Shown piece by piece: positions 1 to 10,410 of a stretch of 64,000 bases of DNA. A program made the position numbers and the translations under genes. Under the pieces are notes generated by a model that did not search any database, was not told where the DNA came from, and saw only the letters and a list, made by a program, of their open reading frames with translations. Source of the DNA: Mycobacterium sp. 852014-52450_SCH5900713 (GTDB lineage Bacteria > Actinomycetota > Actinomycetes > Mycobacteriales > Mycobacteriaceae); contig NZ_LZIL01000050.1 of assembly GCF_001667075.1 (NCBI RefSeq), positions 186,001 to 250,000 on the forward strand, given 5' to 3'. Every line of letters begins with the position of its first letter. The first letter of the stretch is position 1.

Positions 1-2
1 AG

Positions 3-440
3 GCACTGCTGGACACCCGGGGCTTCGGGCCCGGGCAGACGGTGGTCACCGAGCTGGTCTGGGGGTCGCGGTTCCACATCCACCACCGCGTCGCCGACAC
101 GTACCGGGCCGGCCGATTGCTGCTGGCTGGCGACGCGGCGCACGTGCACAGCCCGGCGGGGGGCCAGGGCATGAACCTCGGGATCACCGACGCGGTGGCG
201 CTGGCCGGGGCGCTCGCCGACGTTCTGGGGGGCGGCCCGGACGCCGCGCTGGATGCGTACAGCACCGCGCAGCGCCGCCGCGCCGAGCGGGTGCTGAAAC
301 TGACGGGACGGCTGACCCGGGTCGCGACCCTACCGCGCCCGTTGCGCCCCCTGCGCAACACGGGAATGCGCCTGGCCGCAGGGGTTCCCGCGGTGCGCCG
401 GCAACTGGCGGTGCGGCTGAGCGGTCTCGCCACGGAATGA
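3..440 (+). CDS. FAD-dependent monooxygenase, C-terminal part (5' end outside window)
   Basis: The frame is open from the window edge, so the real start lies upstream. The visible part has the second FAD-binding motif of class A flavin hydroxylases, GDAAHVHSPAGGQGMN, which contacts the FAD ribityl/pyrophosphate and closes the substrate pocket, followed by the usual helix (DAVALAGALADVL). This is the end of the PF01494 domain plus a basic tail of about 60 residues. The substrate cannot be judged because the N-terminal dinucleotide-binding fold is missing. It ends 187 bases before prrA and is probably not in its operon. Confidence 0.85.
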   Translation, partial: ALLDTRGFGPGQTVVTELVWGSRFHIHHRVADTYRAGRLLLAGDAAHVHSPAGGQGMNLGITDAVALAGALADVLGGGPDAALDAYSTAQRRRAERVLKLTGRLTRVATLPRPLRPLRNTGMRLAAGVPAVRRQLAVRLSGLATE

Positions 441-627
441 CCCAAACCCTCACGGAGGCAACATCAATCAGAAACCGGTCACCCCGGACGCGAATGCCGC
501 GTCACGCCAACCGATCTCGGGGTGACCCGCCCATACCAACGGGCAGTCGCGGCCTGGCGTCGAAAACGTAACCTTTTAGGCATCGACGGCCCGGCCAGGG
601 CACCACCGCGGTCAACAATCAGGCAAG
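441..627. other. Intergenic region upstream of prrA
   Basis: This 187-base non-coding stretch must hold the prrAB promoter. I see no clear palindrome and only weak sigma-A-like boxes (an AACCTTTTAGG stretch near 570). No convincing Shine-Dalgarno sequence precedes the first prrA ATG. Confidence 0.4.
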
Positions 628-1338
628 ATGGGCGGCATGGACACTGGTGGCATCTCACCCCGCGTCTTGGTCGTCGACGACGACTCCGATGTGCTCGCGT
701 CGCTGGAACGCGGCCTGCGGCTGTCCGGATTCGAGGTGTCGACCGCGGTCGACGGCGCCGAAGCCTTGCGCAGCGCCACCGAGACCCGGCCGGACGCGAT
801 CGTGCTCGACATCAACATGCCGGTGCTGGATGGCGTCAGCGTGGTCACCGCGCTCAGGGCGATGGACAACGACGTCCCGGTCTGCGTGCTGTCCGCCCGC
901 AGCTCGGTCGACGACCGGGTCGCCGGACTCGAGGCCGGCGCCGACGACTACTTGGTCAAGCCGTTCGTGTTGGCCGAGCTCGTCGCGCGGGTGAAGGCGC
1001 TGCTTCGCCGTCGCGGCGCGACCGCCACCTCCTCCTCGGAGACAATCACTGTGGGCCCGCTCGAGGTGGACATCCCCGGCCGGCGCGCCCGCGTCAACGG
1101 CGTCGACGTCGACCTGACCAAGCGGGAGTTCGACCTGCTGGCGGTGTTGGCCGAGCACAAGACCGCGGTGCTGTCGCGCGCGCAGCTGCTGGAACTGGTG
1201 TGGGGTTACGACTTTGCCGCCGACACCAACGTCGTCGACGTGTTCATCGGGTACCTGCGCCGCAAGCTGGAGGCCAACGGCGGTCCCCGGCTGCTGCACA
1301 CCGTCCGCGGAGTAGGGTTCGTGCTGCGTATGCAGTAA
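628..1338 (+). CDS. prrA: Two-component response regulator PrrA
   Basis: OmpR/PhoB-family transcriptional regulator, 236 residues, near-identical by eye to M. tuberculosis PrrA. The receiver domain (about 10-125) has the acidic pocket DDD (17-19), phospho-acceptor Asp61 in VLDINMP, switch Ser89 and Lys111 in VKPF. The winged-helix DNA-binding domain (about 140-236) carries the TKREFDLL and VRGVGFVL signatures. PrrA is essential in M. tuberculosis and needed for early intracellular growth. A second ATG lies three codons in, at 637, and cannot be excluded as the start. prrB follows after 13 bases, so the two are co-transcribed. Confidence 0.97.
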   Translation: MGGMDTGGISPRVLVVDDDSDVLASLERGLRLSGFEVSTAVDGAEALRSATETRPDAIVLDINMPVLDGVSVVTALRAMDNDVPVCVLSARSSVDDRVAGLEAGADDYLVKPFVLAELVARVKALLRRRGATATSSSETITVGPLEVDIPGRRARVNGVDVDLTKREFDLLAVLAEHKTAVLSRAQLLELVWGYDFAADTNVVDVFIGYLRRKLEANGGPRLLHTVRGVGFVLRMQ

Positions 1339-1351
1339 CCAGGCGGGCTCC

Positions 1352-2692
1352 ATGAATTTCCTATCCCGCATCCTGACCCGTACGCCTTCGCTGCGCGCCC
1401 GGGTCGTGGTCGCGACCGTCATCGGCGCCGCCATTCCCGTGCTCATCGTCGGGATCGTCGTCTGGGTGGGCATCACCAACGACCGCAAGGAGCGGCTGGA
1501 CCGCCGCCTCGACGAGGCCGCGGGCTTCGCGATCCCCTTCCTGCCGCGCGGCCTCGACGAAATCCCGCGCTCCCCCAACGACAACGACGCCATCATGACG
1601 GTCCGCCGCGGCGACCAGGTCAAGTCGAACACCGATGTGACGCTGCCCAAGTTGGACGTCGATTACGCCGACGCCTACGTCAAAGGCGTGCGGTACCGGG
1701 TGCGGACGGTAGAGATCCCTGCGCCGGAGCCCACGTCGCTGGCTGTGGGCGCGACGTATGACGCGACCCTCGCCGAAACCAACAATCTGCACCGGCGAGT
1801 ACTGCTGATCTGTGGCTTCGCCATCGGCGCGGCGGCCGTGTTCGCCTGGTTGCTGGCCGCATTCGCGGTGCGCCCGTTCAAACAGCTCGCGCAGCAGACG
1901 CGATCGATCGATGCCGGCGACGAGGCGCCGCGGGTGGAGGTGCACGGCGCCACCGAGGCCGTCGAGATCGCCGAGGCCATGCGGGGCATGCTGCAGCGCA
2001 TCTGGGATGAGCAGATCCGGACCAAGGAGGCGCTGGCGTCGGCCCGCGACTTCGCCGCCGTGTCGTCGCACGAGCTGCGCACGCCCTTGACGGCGATGCG
2101 CACCAACCTCGAGGTGCTGGCCACCCTGGACATGCCCGACGACCAACGCAAAGAGGTGCTGAGCGACGTCATCCGCACCCAGTCGCGGATCGAGGCCACC
2201 CTGAGCGCCCTCGAGCGGCTGGCCCAGGGCGAACTGTCGACATCCGACGATCAGGTGCCGGTCGACATCACCGAGCTGCTTGACCGCGCCGCCCACGACG
2301 CGATGCGCATCTACCCCGACCTCGACGTGTCGCTGGTGCCGTCGCCGACGTGCATCATCGTCGGATTGCCGGCCGGATTGCGCCTGGCGGTGGACAACGC
2401 GATCGCCAACGCCGTCAAGCACGGCGGCGCGACCCGCGTCCGCCTCTCGGCGGTCAGCTCGCGCGCCGGGGTGGAGATCGCCATCGACGACAACGGCAGC
2501 GGCATCCCCGAAGACGAACGCCAAGTCGTCTTCGAGCGATTCTCCCGCGGGTCGACCGCCTCACACTCCGGGTCGGGCCTGGGGCTGGCGTTGGTGGCAC
2601 AGCAGGCCCACCTGCACGGAGGAACCGCTGCGCTGGAAAGCAGCCCGCTGGGCGGCGCGCGCCTGGTGTTGCGCCTACCCGGCCCGAGCTAG
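1352..2692 (+). CDS. prrB: Sensor histidine kinase PrrB
   Basis: Membrane sensor kinase, 446 residues, partner of PrrA. Transmembrane segments lie at about 17-41 and 149-172 and enclose a sensor loop of about 105 residues outside the cell. A HAMP linker (173-225) follows, then the H-box SSHELRTPLTAMR with phospho-accepting His240, the N-box DNAIANAVKHGG (about 348-359), G1 DDNGSGIPED, an F-box-like VFERFSRG and G2 GSGLGLALV. All catalytic boxes are intact. The gene directly follows prrA. Confidence 0.97.
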   Translation: MNFLSRILTRTPSLRARVVVATVIGAAIPVLIVGIVVWVGITNDRKERLDRRLDEAAGFAIPFLPRGLDEIPRSPNDNDAIMTVRRGDQVKSNTDVTLPKLDVDYADAYVKGVRYRVRTVEIPAPEPTSLAVGATYDATLAETNNLHRRVLLICGFAIGAAAVFAWLLAAFAVRPFKQLAQQTRSIDAGDEAPRVEVHGATEAVEIAEAMRGMLQRIWDEQIRTKEALASARDFAAVSSHELRTPLTAMRTNLEVLATLDMPDDQRKEVLSDVIRTQSRIEATLSALERLAQGELSTSDDQVPVDITELLDRAAHDAMRIYPDLDVSLVPSPTCIIVGLPAGLRLAVDNAIANAVKHGGATRVRLSAVSSRAGVEIAIDDNGSGIPEDERQVVFERFSRGSTASHSGSGLGLALVAQQAHLHGGTAALESSPLGGARLVLRLPGPS

Positions 2693-2867
2693 CGCTTCGG
2701 GTGCCGGAGCGCGAGCGACGCCGTCGGGATCTTCGTCGTGGCAGGCTCCGAATCAGCTATGGCACAAGGGTTTCGCCTCCGTCGGTTGGTTGGCCTGCGC
2801 CGCTCGCCCGGTGGGCGATGGGCAACCTAGCGATCCGGCCCACGCCCCGGTCGGGCACACTGGAGCG

Positions 2868-3131
2868 ATGGCCAACGGCAACAAACCGACCGACAACGAA
2901 ACCCTGGCACACATCCGCGAGCTGGTCGCACAGGAGAAAGCCCTGCGGGAGCAGCTGCAAAACCGCGACATCTCCGAATCGGAGGAACACGACCGCCTGC
3001 GCCGGCTGGAGGTCGAGCTGGACCAGTGTTGGGACCTGCTGCGGCAGCGGCGGGCGCTGCGTGAAACCGGCGGTGACCCCCGGGAGGCCGAGGTTCGTCC
3101 GCCCGGCGAGGTGGAGGGCTACCTGAACTGA
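2868..3131 (+). CDS. DUF2630 family protein (Rv0898c-like)
   Basis: Small, highly charged protein of 87 residues, the length of its M. tuberculosis counterpart. It is predicted to be almost entirely helical: an HIRELVAQEKALREQL heptad-like helix, then DRLRRLEVELDQCWDLLRQRRALR, typical of DUF2630. No catalytic motif is visible and its function is unknown. I chose the ATG at 2868 because it gives the conserved N-terminus; the longer frame upstream overlaps prrB. In M. tuberculosis arfA-arfB-arfC lie between this gene and prrB, whereas here there are only 175 bases. Confidence 0.9.
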   Translation: MANGNKPTDNETLAHIRELVAQEKALREQLQNRDISESEEHDRLRRLEVELDQCWDLLRQRRALRETGGDPREAEVRPPGEVEGYLN

Positions 3132-3157
3132 GCCATCACGCGGCAAATGGCGGGGCC

Positions 3158-4711
3158 TTGGACGCCATAGTGGTTGGTGGCGGTCACAACGGCCTGGTCG
3201 CTGCGGCGTACCTGGCTCGCGCGGGCCTTCGGGTGCGGTTGCTGGAGCGGCAGGGTCACATCGGCGGGGCCGCGGTCTCGGCCCAGGCCTTCGACGGTGT
3301 CGGCGTCCGGCTCTCCCGCTACTCCTACCTGGTCAGCTTGTTGCCGGCCCGCATCGTCGACGACCTGGGTGCGGGGGTGCGGCTGGCCCGGCGGCGGTAT
3401 TCCTCGTACACGCCCGACCCCGACGCCGATGGCCGCGGCGGGCTGTTGATCGGTGCGGCCGGCAACACGTTCGCCGCGATCGGCGCCGGCCCCGATGAGC
3501 AAGGGTTCGCCTCCTTCTACCGACGCTGCCGACTGGTGACCCAACGGGTATGGCCGACACTGCTGGAACCGCTGCGCACCCGCGAGCAGGCCCGCCTGCA
3601 TGTCTCGGGAAGCGGTGACAGCGAGGCGGCGGCCGCGTGGCGCGCGTTGATCGACGAGCCGATCGGGCACGCCATCACCGCCGCCGTCGGCAACGACGTG
3701 GTCCGCGGTGTGGTCGCGACCGACGCACTGATCGGAACGTTCGCGCGCCTCGACGACCCGTCGCTGATGCAGAACGTCTGCTTCCTCTATCACGTACTGG
3801 GCGGCGGCACCGGGGACTGGGATGTTCCCGTCGGCGGGATGGGCGCACTGACCGATGCCCTGGCAACGGCCGCCGTCCGCCATGGCGCCGAAATCATCAC
3901 TGGCGCAGAGGTTTACAATGTCGAACCCGACGGCTTGGTGCGCTACCGCACCGGCGATGAGGAACACCTGATAAGGGGTCGGTTCGTCCTCGCCGGTGTC
4001 ACACCCGCGGTATTGGCAGGCCTGCTCGGCGAACGGCCGCCGACCCCCGCCCAGGGCGCGCAGGTCAAGGTGAACATGGTGCTGCGACGACTGCCCCGAT
4101 TGCGCGACGACGGCGTCACCCCCGAACAGGCCTTCGCCGGGACGTTCCATGTGAACGAGACCTGGACCCAACTGGACGCCGGATATTCGCGCGCGGCGGC
4201 CGGGCATATCCCGAAACCGCTACCGTGCGAAGCCTATTGCCATTCGCTGACCGACCCGAGCATCTTGTCGGCCGACCTGCGCGAATCGGGCGCGCACACG
4301 ATGACGGTGTTCGGTCTGCACACCCCGCACTCGCTTTTCGACGGCAACTACTCCGGCGCCCTGCGTGACCGGTTGACCGAGTCGGTCCTGGCGTCACTGA
4401 ATTCCGTTCTGGCCGAACCCATTCAGGACGTGTTGATGAGCGACGCCCAGGGCCGGCCATGCATCGAGACGACGACCACCCTGGACTTGCACCGCACACT
4501 CGGGATGACGGCCGGCAACATCTTCCATGGCGGCCTGTCGTGGCCGTTCGCGGACGACGACGACCCGCTGAACACGCCCGCGCGGCAATGGGGGGTGGCG
4601 ACCGCACATGAGCGGATCATGCTGTGCGGCTCCGGCGCCCGCCGCGGCGGCGCAGTGTCGGGCATCGGCGGGCACAACGCCGCCATGGCGGTGCTGGCCT
4701 CGCTCTGCTGA
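3158..4711 (+). CDS. FAD-dependent phytoene-desaturase-like oxidoreductase (Rv0897c-like)
   Basis: 517-residue NAD(P)/FAD oxidoreductase of the CrtI / phytoene dehydrogenase-related family. The N-terminus is the dinucleotide-binding fold: AIVVGGGHNGLVAAAYLARAG, then the acidic end of strand 2 (LLERQGHIGGAA). The C-terminus holds the second FAD signature, GSGARRGGAVSGIGGHNAA. No carotenoid genes are nearby, so the substrate is unknown; related proteins act on polyisoprenoids or other hydrophobic substrates. Translation most likely starts at TTG 3158, because no in-frame ATG or GTG precedes the nucleotide-binding strand. It is convergent with gltA2. Confidence 0.9.
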   Translation: MDAIVVGGGHNGLVAAAYLARAGLRVRLLERQGHIGGAAVSAQAFDGVGVRLSRYSYLVSLLPARIVDDLGAGVRLARRRYSSYTPDPDADGRGGLLIGAAGNTFAAIGAGPDEQGFASFYRRCRLVTQRVWPTLLEPLRTREQARLHVSGSGDSEAAAAWRALIDEPIGHAITAAVGNDVVRGVVATDALIGTFARLDDPSLMQNVCFLYHVLGGGTGDWDVPVGGMGALTDALATAAVRHGAEIITGAEVYNVEPDGLVRYRTGDEEHLIRGRFVLAGVTPAVLAGLLGERPPTPAQGAQVKVNMVLRRLPRLRDDGVTPEQAFAGTFHVNETWTQLDAGYSRAAAGHIPKPLPCEAYCHSLTDPSILSADLRESGAHTMTVFGLHTPHSLFDGNYSGALRDRLTESVLASLNSVLAEPIQDVLMSDAQGRPCIETTTTLDLHRTLGMTAGNIFHGGLSWPFADDDDPLNTPARQWGVATAHERIMLCGSGARRGGAVSGIGGHNAAMAVLASLC

Positions 4712-4720
4712 TGACCCGAT

Positions 4721-4829
4721 CGGTGGCGACCTGGCGACCCGATTCGCCCGGCTACGCCGCGCTCGCGATCGCCACTAGCTCGTCGGTGGCGACCCGCAGC
4801 GCCCGGCTACGCCGCGCTCGCGATCGCCA

Positions 4830-4833
<4 letters not shown>
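4721..4833. repeat. Two tandem copies of a hairpin-forming intergenic repeat
   Basis: Copy 1 is 4721-4778 and copy 2 is 4784-4833. Each begins CGGTGGCGACC, has the core CGCCCGGCTACGCCGCG and ends CGATCGCCACTAG. The ends pair (GGTGGCGA with TCGCCAC), so each copy can form a stem-loop. It lies between convergent genes and its last CTAG supplies the gltA2 stop codon. Partial copies occur at 13699-13738 and 33233-33258. It may act as a bidirectional terminator or be a REP-like dispersed element. Confidence 0.8.
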
Positions 4834-6122
<1,289 letters not shown>

Positions 6123-6251
6123 GAGAACCCCTTTGCGCTCTGGCTGGTATGGCTGCCCTGACTAGGTGCTTATAGGTGAAGGTAGTCGTTGTCGCGTTCG
6201 CATGCCTGCCCGGGGTCGGGTCTGTCCCGTCGCACCGGCCCCCGGGACGGG

Positions 6252-6911
6252 CTAGGGCTGGAGGCGCTCGACGTGAGCACCGGTGACCCGGATCCGGTTA
6301 TGCAACCGGTTCTCCCGGCCCTGCCAGAACTCGACCGACTCCGGAGCAAGCAGATAGCCGCCCCACCCCGGCGGCACCGGAATCTGTTCCCGGTCGGCGA
6401 AGCGGGCGGTGACCTCGGCCAGCTGGTCGAGCAGCGCCGCGCGTGACGCGATCGGACGGGATTGGTGCGATGCCCACGCGCCAAGCTGGGAGCCGCGGGG
6501 CCGCTTGGACCAGTAGTCCTCGGTGGCCTCTGGCGTGACCTTGCTCACCGGACCGCGGAGGTGAACCTGCCGGCCCAGCTGGTACCAGGGAAATGTCACC
6601 GACGCGTACGGCGTCGCCGCGAGGTCGGCGCCCTTGGCCGAGTCATAGTTGGTGAAAAATGTGATTCCGGACTCGTCGACGCTTTTGCACAACACCGATC
6701 GGCTCGTCGGCCGGCCGTCGGCAACGGTGGCCAGCACCATGGCGTTCGGTTCGGCGACGCCGGACCGCTCGGCTTCGTCGATCCATTTGCGCAACAAGGC
6801 AACCCAACCGTCGTCTAGCCAATCCGCGTCGAGATCGGGACTACCGTCCTTCTCCACCGATCCGTATTCCACGCGCATCCTCTGCAGGCGCTCGGAGTCT
6901 GGTCCTGCCAT
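6252..6911 (-). CDS. pdxH: Pyridoxamine 5'-phosphate oxidase PdxH
   Basis: 219-residue FMN enzyme oxidising pyridoxamine- or pyridoxine-5'-phosphate to pyridoxal phosphate. Family motifs are clear: [24 protein letters not shown] (FMN-binding), [24 protein letters not shown], the region [16 protein letters not shown] for substrate phosphate binding, and the C-terminal signature [14 protein letters not shown]. Length is normal. It lies between gltA2 and the divergent citA. In M. tuberculosis pdxH is elsewhere (Rv2607), so the gene has moved in one lineage. Confidence 0.95.
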   Translation of the reverse strand: MAGPDSERLQRMRVEYGSVEKDGSPDLDADWLDDGWVALLRKWIDEAERSGVAEPNAMVLATVADGRPTSRSVLCKSVDESGITFFTNYDSAKGADLAATPYASVTFPWYQLGRQVHLRGPVSKVTPEATEDYWSKRPRGSQLGAWASHQSRPIASRAALLDQLAEVTARFADREQIPVPPGWGGYLLAPESVEFWQGRENRLHNRIRVTGAHVERLQP

Positions 6912-6982
6912 CGCGCCAACGCTACCGGGGCTTGCTACCGGCCGGTAGCGTCGGCGCGAACGTGGGGTGCGAGAATTTTCCT

Positions 6983-8104
6983 ATGACTGTGGTCCCCGAA
7001 GACTTTGTCCCCGGCCTCGAAGGGGTCGTCGCCTTCACCACCGAAATCGCCGAACCGGATAAGGACGGCGGCGCGCTGCGCTACCGCGGTGTCGACATCC
7101 AGGACCTGGTGGATCAGCAGGTCACCTTCGGCGACGTGTGGGCCCTGCTGGTCGACGGCAAGTTCGGCCACGGATTGCCGCCCGCCGAGCCGTTCCCGCT
7201 GCCCATCCACACCGGTGACGTGCGCGTCGACGTGCAGGCGGGCCTGGCGATGCTGGCCCCGATCTGGGGTTACCGGCCCCTGCTCGACACCGACGACGAC
7301 ACCGCCCGCGACCAGCTGGCCCGGGCCTCGGTGATGGCCTTGTCCTACGTGGCGCAGTCCGCCCGCGGCATCTACCAGCCCGCGGTCCCGCAGCGGGTGA
7401 TCGATGAATGCGACACCGTCACAGCCCGTTTCATGACCCGCTGGCAGGGCGAGCCGGACCCGAGGCACGTCGAGGCGATCGACGCCTACTGGGTCTCGGC
7501 CGCCGAGCACGGCATGAACGCCTCGACGTTCACCGCGCGGGTGATCGCCTCGACCGGCGCCGACGTGGCCGCGGCGTTGTCCGGGGCGATCGGGGCAATG
7601 AGCGGACCGCTGCACGGCGGGGCGCCGGCGCGGGTCCTGCCGATGATCGAAGAGGTCGAACGCACCGGTGACGCCCGCGGGCTGGTCAAGAAGATCCTGG
7701 ACAGCGGCGACAAGCTGATGGGCTTCGGCCACCGCGTCTACCGCGCCGAGGACCCGCGCGCGCGGGTGCTGCGTGCGACCGCCGAGCGGCTGAAGGCTCC
7801 GCGCCACGAGGTCGCGGTCGCCCTCGAGCAGGCCGCCCTCGCCGAGCTGCGCGAGCGACGTCCGGACCGGGCCATCGAGACCAACGTCGAGTTCTGGGCG
7901 GCGGTGATCCTCGACTTCGCGCAGGTACCGGCCAACATGATGCCGGCGATGTTCACCTGCGGACGCACCGCCGGCTGGTGCGCGCACATCCTCGAGCAGA
8001 AGCGGCTCGGCAAGCTGGTGCGCCCGTCGGCGATCTATGTCGGACCGGGCCCACGCAGCCCGGAATCGGTCGAGGGTTGGACCCGCAGCCTCACCAACGC
8101 CTGA
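6983..8104 (+). CDS. citA: Second citrate synthase / 2-methylcitrate synthase-like CitA
   Basis: 373-residue citrate synthase family enzyme, the shorter paralogue of GltA2 (Rv0889c-like). Conserved segments are LRYRGVDIQDL, GAMSGPLHGGAPARVLPM and [20 protein letters not shown] with the catalytic His, and the Arg-containing C-terminus. I place the start at ATG 6983, giving MTVVPEDFVPGLEGV, rather than the 17-codon-longer frame, which would leave little space for the promoters shared with divergent pdxH. The preference for acetyl-CoA or propionyl-CoA cannot be read from sequence. Confidence 0.94.
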   Translation: MTVVPEDFVPGLEGVVAFTTEIAEPDKDGGALRYRGVDIQDLVDQQVTFGDVWALLVDGKFGHGLPPAEPFPLPIHTGDVRVDVQAGLAMLAPIWGYRPLLDTDDDTARDQLARASVMALSYVAQSARGIYQPAVPQRVIDECDTVTARFMTRWQGEPDPRHVEAIDAYWVSAAEHGMNASTFTARVIASTGADVAAALSGAIGAMSGPLHGGAPARVLPMIEEVERTGDARGLVKKILDSGDKLMGFGHRVYRAEDPRARVLRATAERLKAPRHEVAVALEQAALAELRERRPDRAIETNVEFWAAVILDFAQVPANMMPAMFTCGRTAGWCAHILEQKRLGKLVRPSAIYVGPGPRSPESVEGWTRSLTNA

Positions 8105-8237
8105 GGCGGCGCCGGTTGTCGGTTCCCGGCGATTAAATGAGTGTCGCCGCGATGAGTTTTCGTCGCGGGCGCAGTCATAACTCGCGAAGCCTGCCCGTTT
8201 CGGGCCGGCCTGGGAACCGACAGCAAGGAGAACCACA

Positions 8238-8696
8238 ATGGCGCTCAACATCGAACCCGCCCTGTCCCCGCACCTGGTGGTGGACGACGCCGCCGCCGCA
8301 ATTGACTTTTACGTCAAGGCTTTCGGCGCCGAGGAGCTGGGGCGTGTGCCCCGGCCGGACGGAAAACTCATCCACGCCGCGGTGCGCATCAACGGCTTTC
8401 TGGTCATGCTCAACGACGATTTCCCCGAGGTGTGCGGCGGCAAATCGATGACGCCCAAGTCATTGGGCGGCACCCCGGTCACCATCCACCTGACGGTCAC
8501 CGACGTCGACGCCAAGTTCCAGCGGGCGCTGGACGCGGGCGCCACCGTGGTCGCTCCGTTGGACGACCAGTTTTGGGGTGACCGATACGGCGTGGTCGCC
8601 GACCCGTTCGGCCACCACTGGTCGATGGGTCAGCCGGTCCGCGAGGTCGGCTACGACGAAATCCAGGCCGCGATGGCCGGGCAGGGCGCCGGCTAG
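8238..8696 (+). CDS. VOC (glyoxalase/bleomycin-resistance fold) protein, Rv0887c-like
   Basis: 152-residue vicinal-oxygen-chelate protein with paired beta-alpha-beta-beta-beta units (PHLVVDDAAAAIDFYVKAFGAEE, and THLTVTDVDAKFQRALDAGA with GDRYGVVADPFGHHWSM). It resembles PhnB/YdeI-type relatives, and the activity is unknown. A strong AAGGAG precedes the ATG by about nine bases. The stop shares the palindrome CTAG (8693-8696) with convergent fprB. Confidence 0.9.
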   Translation: MALNIEPALSPHLVVDDAAAAIDFYVKAFGAEELGRVPRPDGKLIHAAVRINGFLVMLNDDFPEVCGGKSMTPKSLGGTPVTIHLTVTDVDAKFQRALDAGATVVAPLDDQFWGDRYGVVADPFGHHWSMGQPVREVGYDEIQAAMAGQGAG

Positions 8697-10390
8697 CCGA
8701 GCAGCCGGTCTAGCAGCCCGCGTCGCGGCGGCGGCGCGGGCTCGGCGGCGGCAGCGGCGGCGAGCATGTCGGCCACCTCGGTGAACTTGTTCCGCGGCCG
8801 ACCGTCAGCGCTGCCGCGCGCGATCTCGGCGGCGTCGATGGCTCGCCAGCCGCGGGCATCAACGGCGTCAGGCTGCCGGGTGTGCACCAGCTTGGCCAGC
8901 GCCTCCGGCTCAGCCACCGGATCGCTCAGCTTGCCGGCGTTGAAATCGGCCACCAGGGCCTGAACGGTTTGCAGGGAGCACGACTTGTTCGTGCCGATGA
9001 AACCGCTGGGCCCCCGCTTGATCCAGCCCGCGACGTAGGCCCCCGGGACCGGCGCCCCGGAGTCGGGATCGACCACACGGCCGCCGTCGTTGGGGACCAC
9101 CGCGGTCGACTGATCGAACGGCAGGTCGCGAATCGGCATGCCGCGGTAGCCAATCGATGTCAGCAGCAGACCCGCGTCCAGTCGACACGGCTCGCCGGTT
9201 CCGGTGACGGCGAACTCCACCCCCGTGACGCGTCGATCACCCAGCACACGCTTCGGGGTGAGCCGATAGGCCAGCCGGATACGCGGGTCCCCGGAATTGC
9301 GGGCCGGCCCCGAATCGTCACCGAGTGTGCTCAGGATTTGCAGCTTGCGCTTCGTCAAGCCGTCCGTGGCGCTAGCGAGGTCGGCCGCCACCAACTCGTG
9401 GTCGGCCGCGCTCAGCACGACGTCGGAGGAGCCCGTGAGTCCGATCAGTTCGGGCAAGGTGAATGCCGACTGGGCGGGGCCGCGCCGGGCGGCGAGCACC
9501 ACTTCGCGGACGGTGGAAGCGCGAAACGCCGCCAATGCGCGATCGGAGATGTCGGTGCGGGCCAGGTCGTCAGGGTTCGCCGTGAGCACGCGGGCCACGT
9601 CGAGTGCGACGTTTCCGTTGCCGACGATCACCACCCGCTCGTGGCTGAGATCGACTGGGAGATCGGCGAAGTCGGGATGCCCGTTGATCCACGCGACCAA
9701 TTCGGTAGCGGTTCCGGTGCCGGGCAGGCCCATGCCCTCGATCTCCAGCCGACGGTCGTCGGGTGCGCCGACGGCGTACACCACGGCATGGTGGTGGGCC
9801 AGCAGCTCGGCGTGGCTCAGGTGCCTGCCGACCTCGACGTTGAGGTAGAACCGGAAGCGGCGATGACCGGTGACCCGGTCGAACAGCCGGGTGACCCGTT
9901 TGGTGTTCTGATGATCGGGCGCCACTCCGGCACGCACCAGCCCATAGGGCGTGGGCAGCTTCTCAAAGACGTTGACCCGCACCCCGTGTTGGGTGAGCAG
10001 TTCGTCGGCGGCATACATGGCCGCCGGCCCGGATCCCACGATGGCCACGGTTAGCGGCCGGCGGCGGGCGCGCACCTGGGCGGCCGGAATCACCGGGGCC
10101 AGCTTCGATGTGGGCGGCACCTTCTCGCCCTCGGGCCGCTCGGGGTAGAAGGACGCGTTGATCTCGACGAACGGCAGCTGCTTGGTGTCCAGCCGGCTCT
10201 CCGGCGCGATCGCGCCGACGGGGCAGGCGCTCACGCACGCGCCGCAGTCCACACAGGCCACCGGGTCGATGTAGAGCATCTCCGAGGTGGCGAAGCCGGG
10301 CTCATCGGGCGTGGGGTGAATGCAGTTCACCGGGCACGCGAAAACACAGGACCCGTCGTTACAGCACGACTGGGTAATAACATGCGGCAT
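8693..10390 (-). CDS. fprB: NADPH-ferredoxin reductase FprB with fused ferredoxin
   Basis: 565 residues. The N-terminal ~60 residues form a bacterial ferredoxin domain (SCCNDGSCVFACPVNC and CVDCGACVSACP) for two iron-sulfur clusters. An adrenodoxin-reductase-like FAD/NADP domain starts near residue 110 (VAIVGSGPAAMYAADELL) with the NADP motif VGNGNVALDVAR and C-terminal GWIKRGPSGFIGTNK. The protein moves electrons from NADPH to iron-sulfur and oxygenase partners. The AurF-like diiron gene next upstream on the same strand, 20 bases away, is a plausible acceptor; that is inference. Confidence 0.97.
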   Translation of the reverse strand: MPHVITQSCCNDGSCVFACPVNCIHPTPDEPGFATSEMLYIDPVACVDCGACVSACPVGAIAPESRLDTKQLPFVEINASFYPERPEGEKVPPTSKLAPVIPAAQVRARRRPLTVAIVGSGPAAMYAADELLTQHGVRVNVFEKLPTPYGLVRAGVAPDHQNTKRVTRLFDRVTGHRRFRFYLNVEVGRHLSHAELLAHHHAVVYAVGAPDDRRLEIEGMGLPGTGTATELVAWINGHPDFADLPVDLSHERVVIVGNGNVALDVARVLTANPDDLARTDISDRALAAFRASTVREVVLAARRGPAQSAFTLPELIGLTGSSDVVLSAADHELVAADLASATDGLTKRKLQILSTLGDDSGPARNSGDPRIRLAYRLTPKRVLGDRRVTGVEFAVTGTGEPCRLDAGLLLTSIGYRGMPIRDLPFDQSTAVVPNDGGRVVDPDSGAPVPGAYVAGWIKRGPSGFIGTNKSCSLQTVQALVADFNAGKLSDPVAEPEALAKLVHTRQPDAVDARGWRAIDAAEIARGSADGRPRNKFTEVADMLAAAAAAEPAPPPRRGLLDRLLG

Positions 10391-10410
10391 AAACGATTAC
10401 CCGTGCGGGC

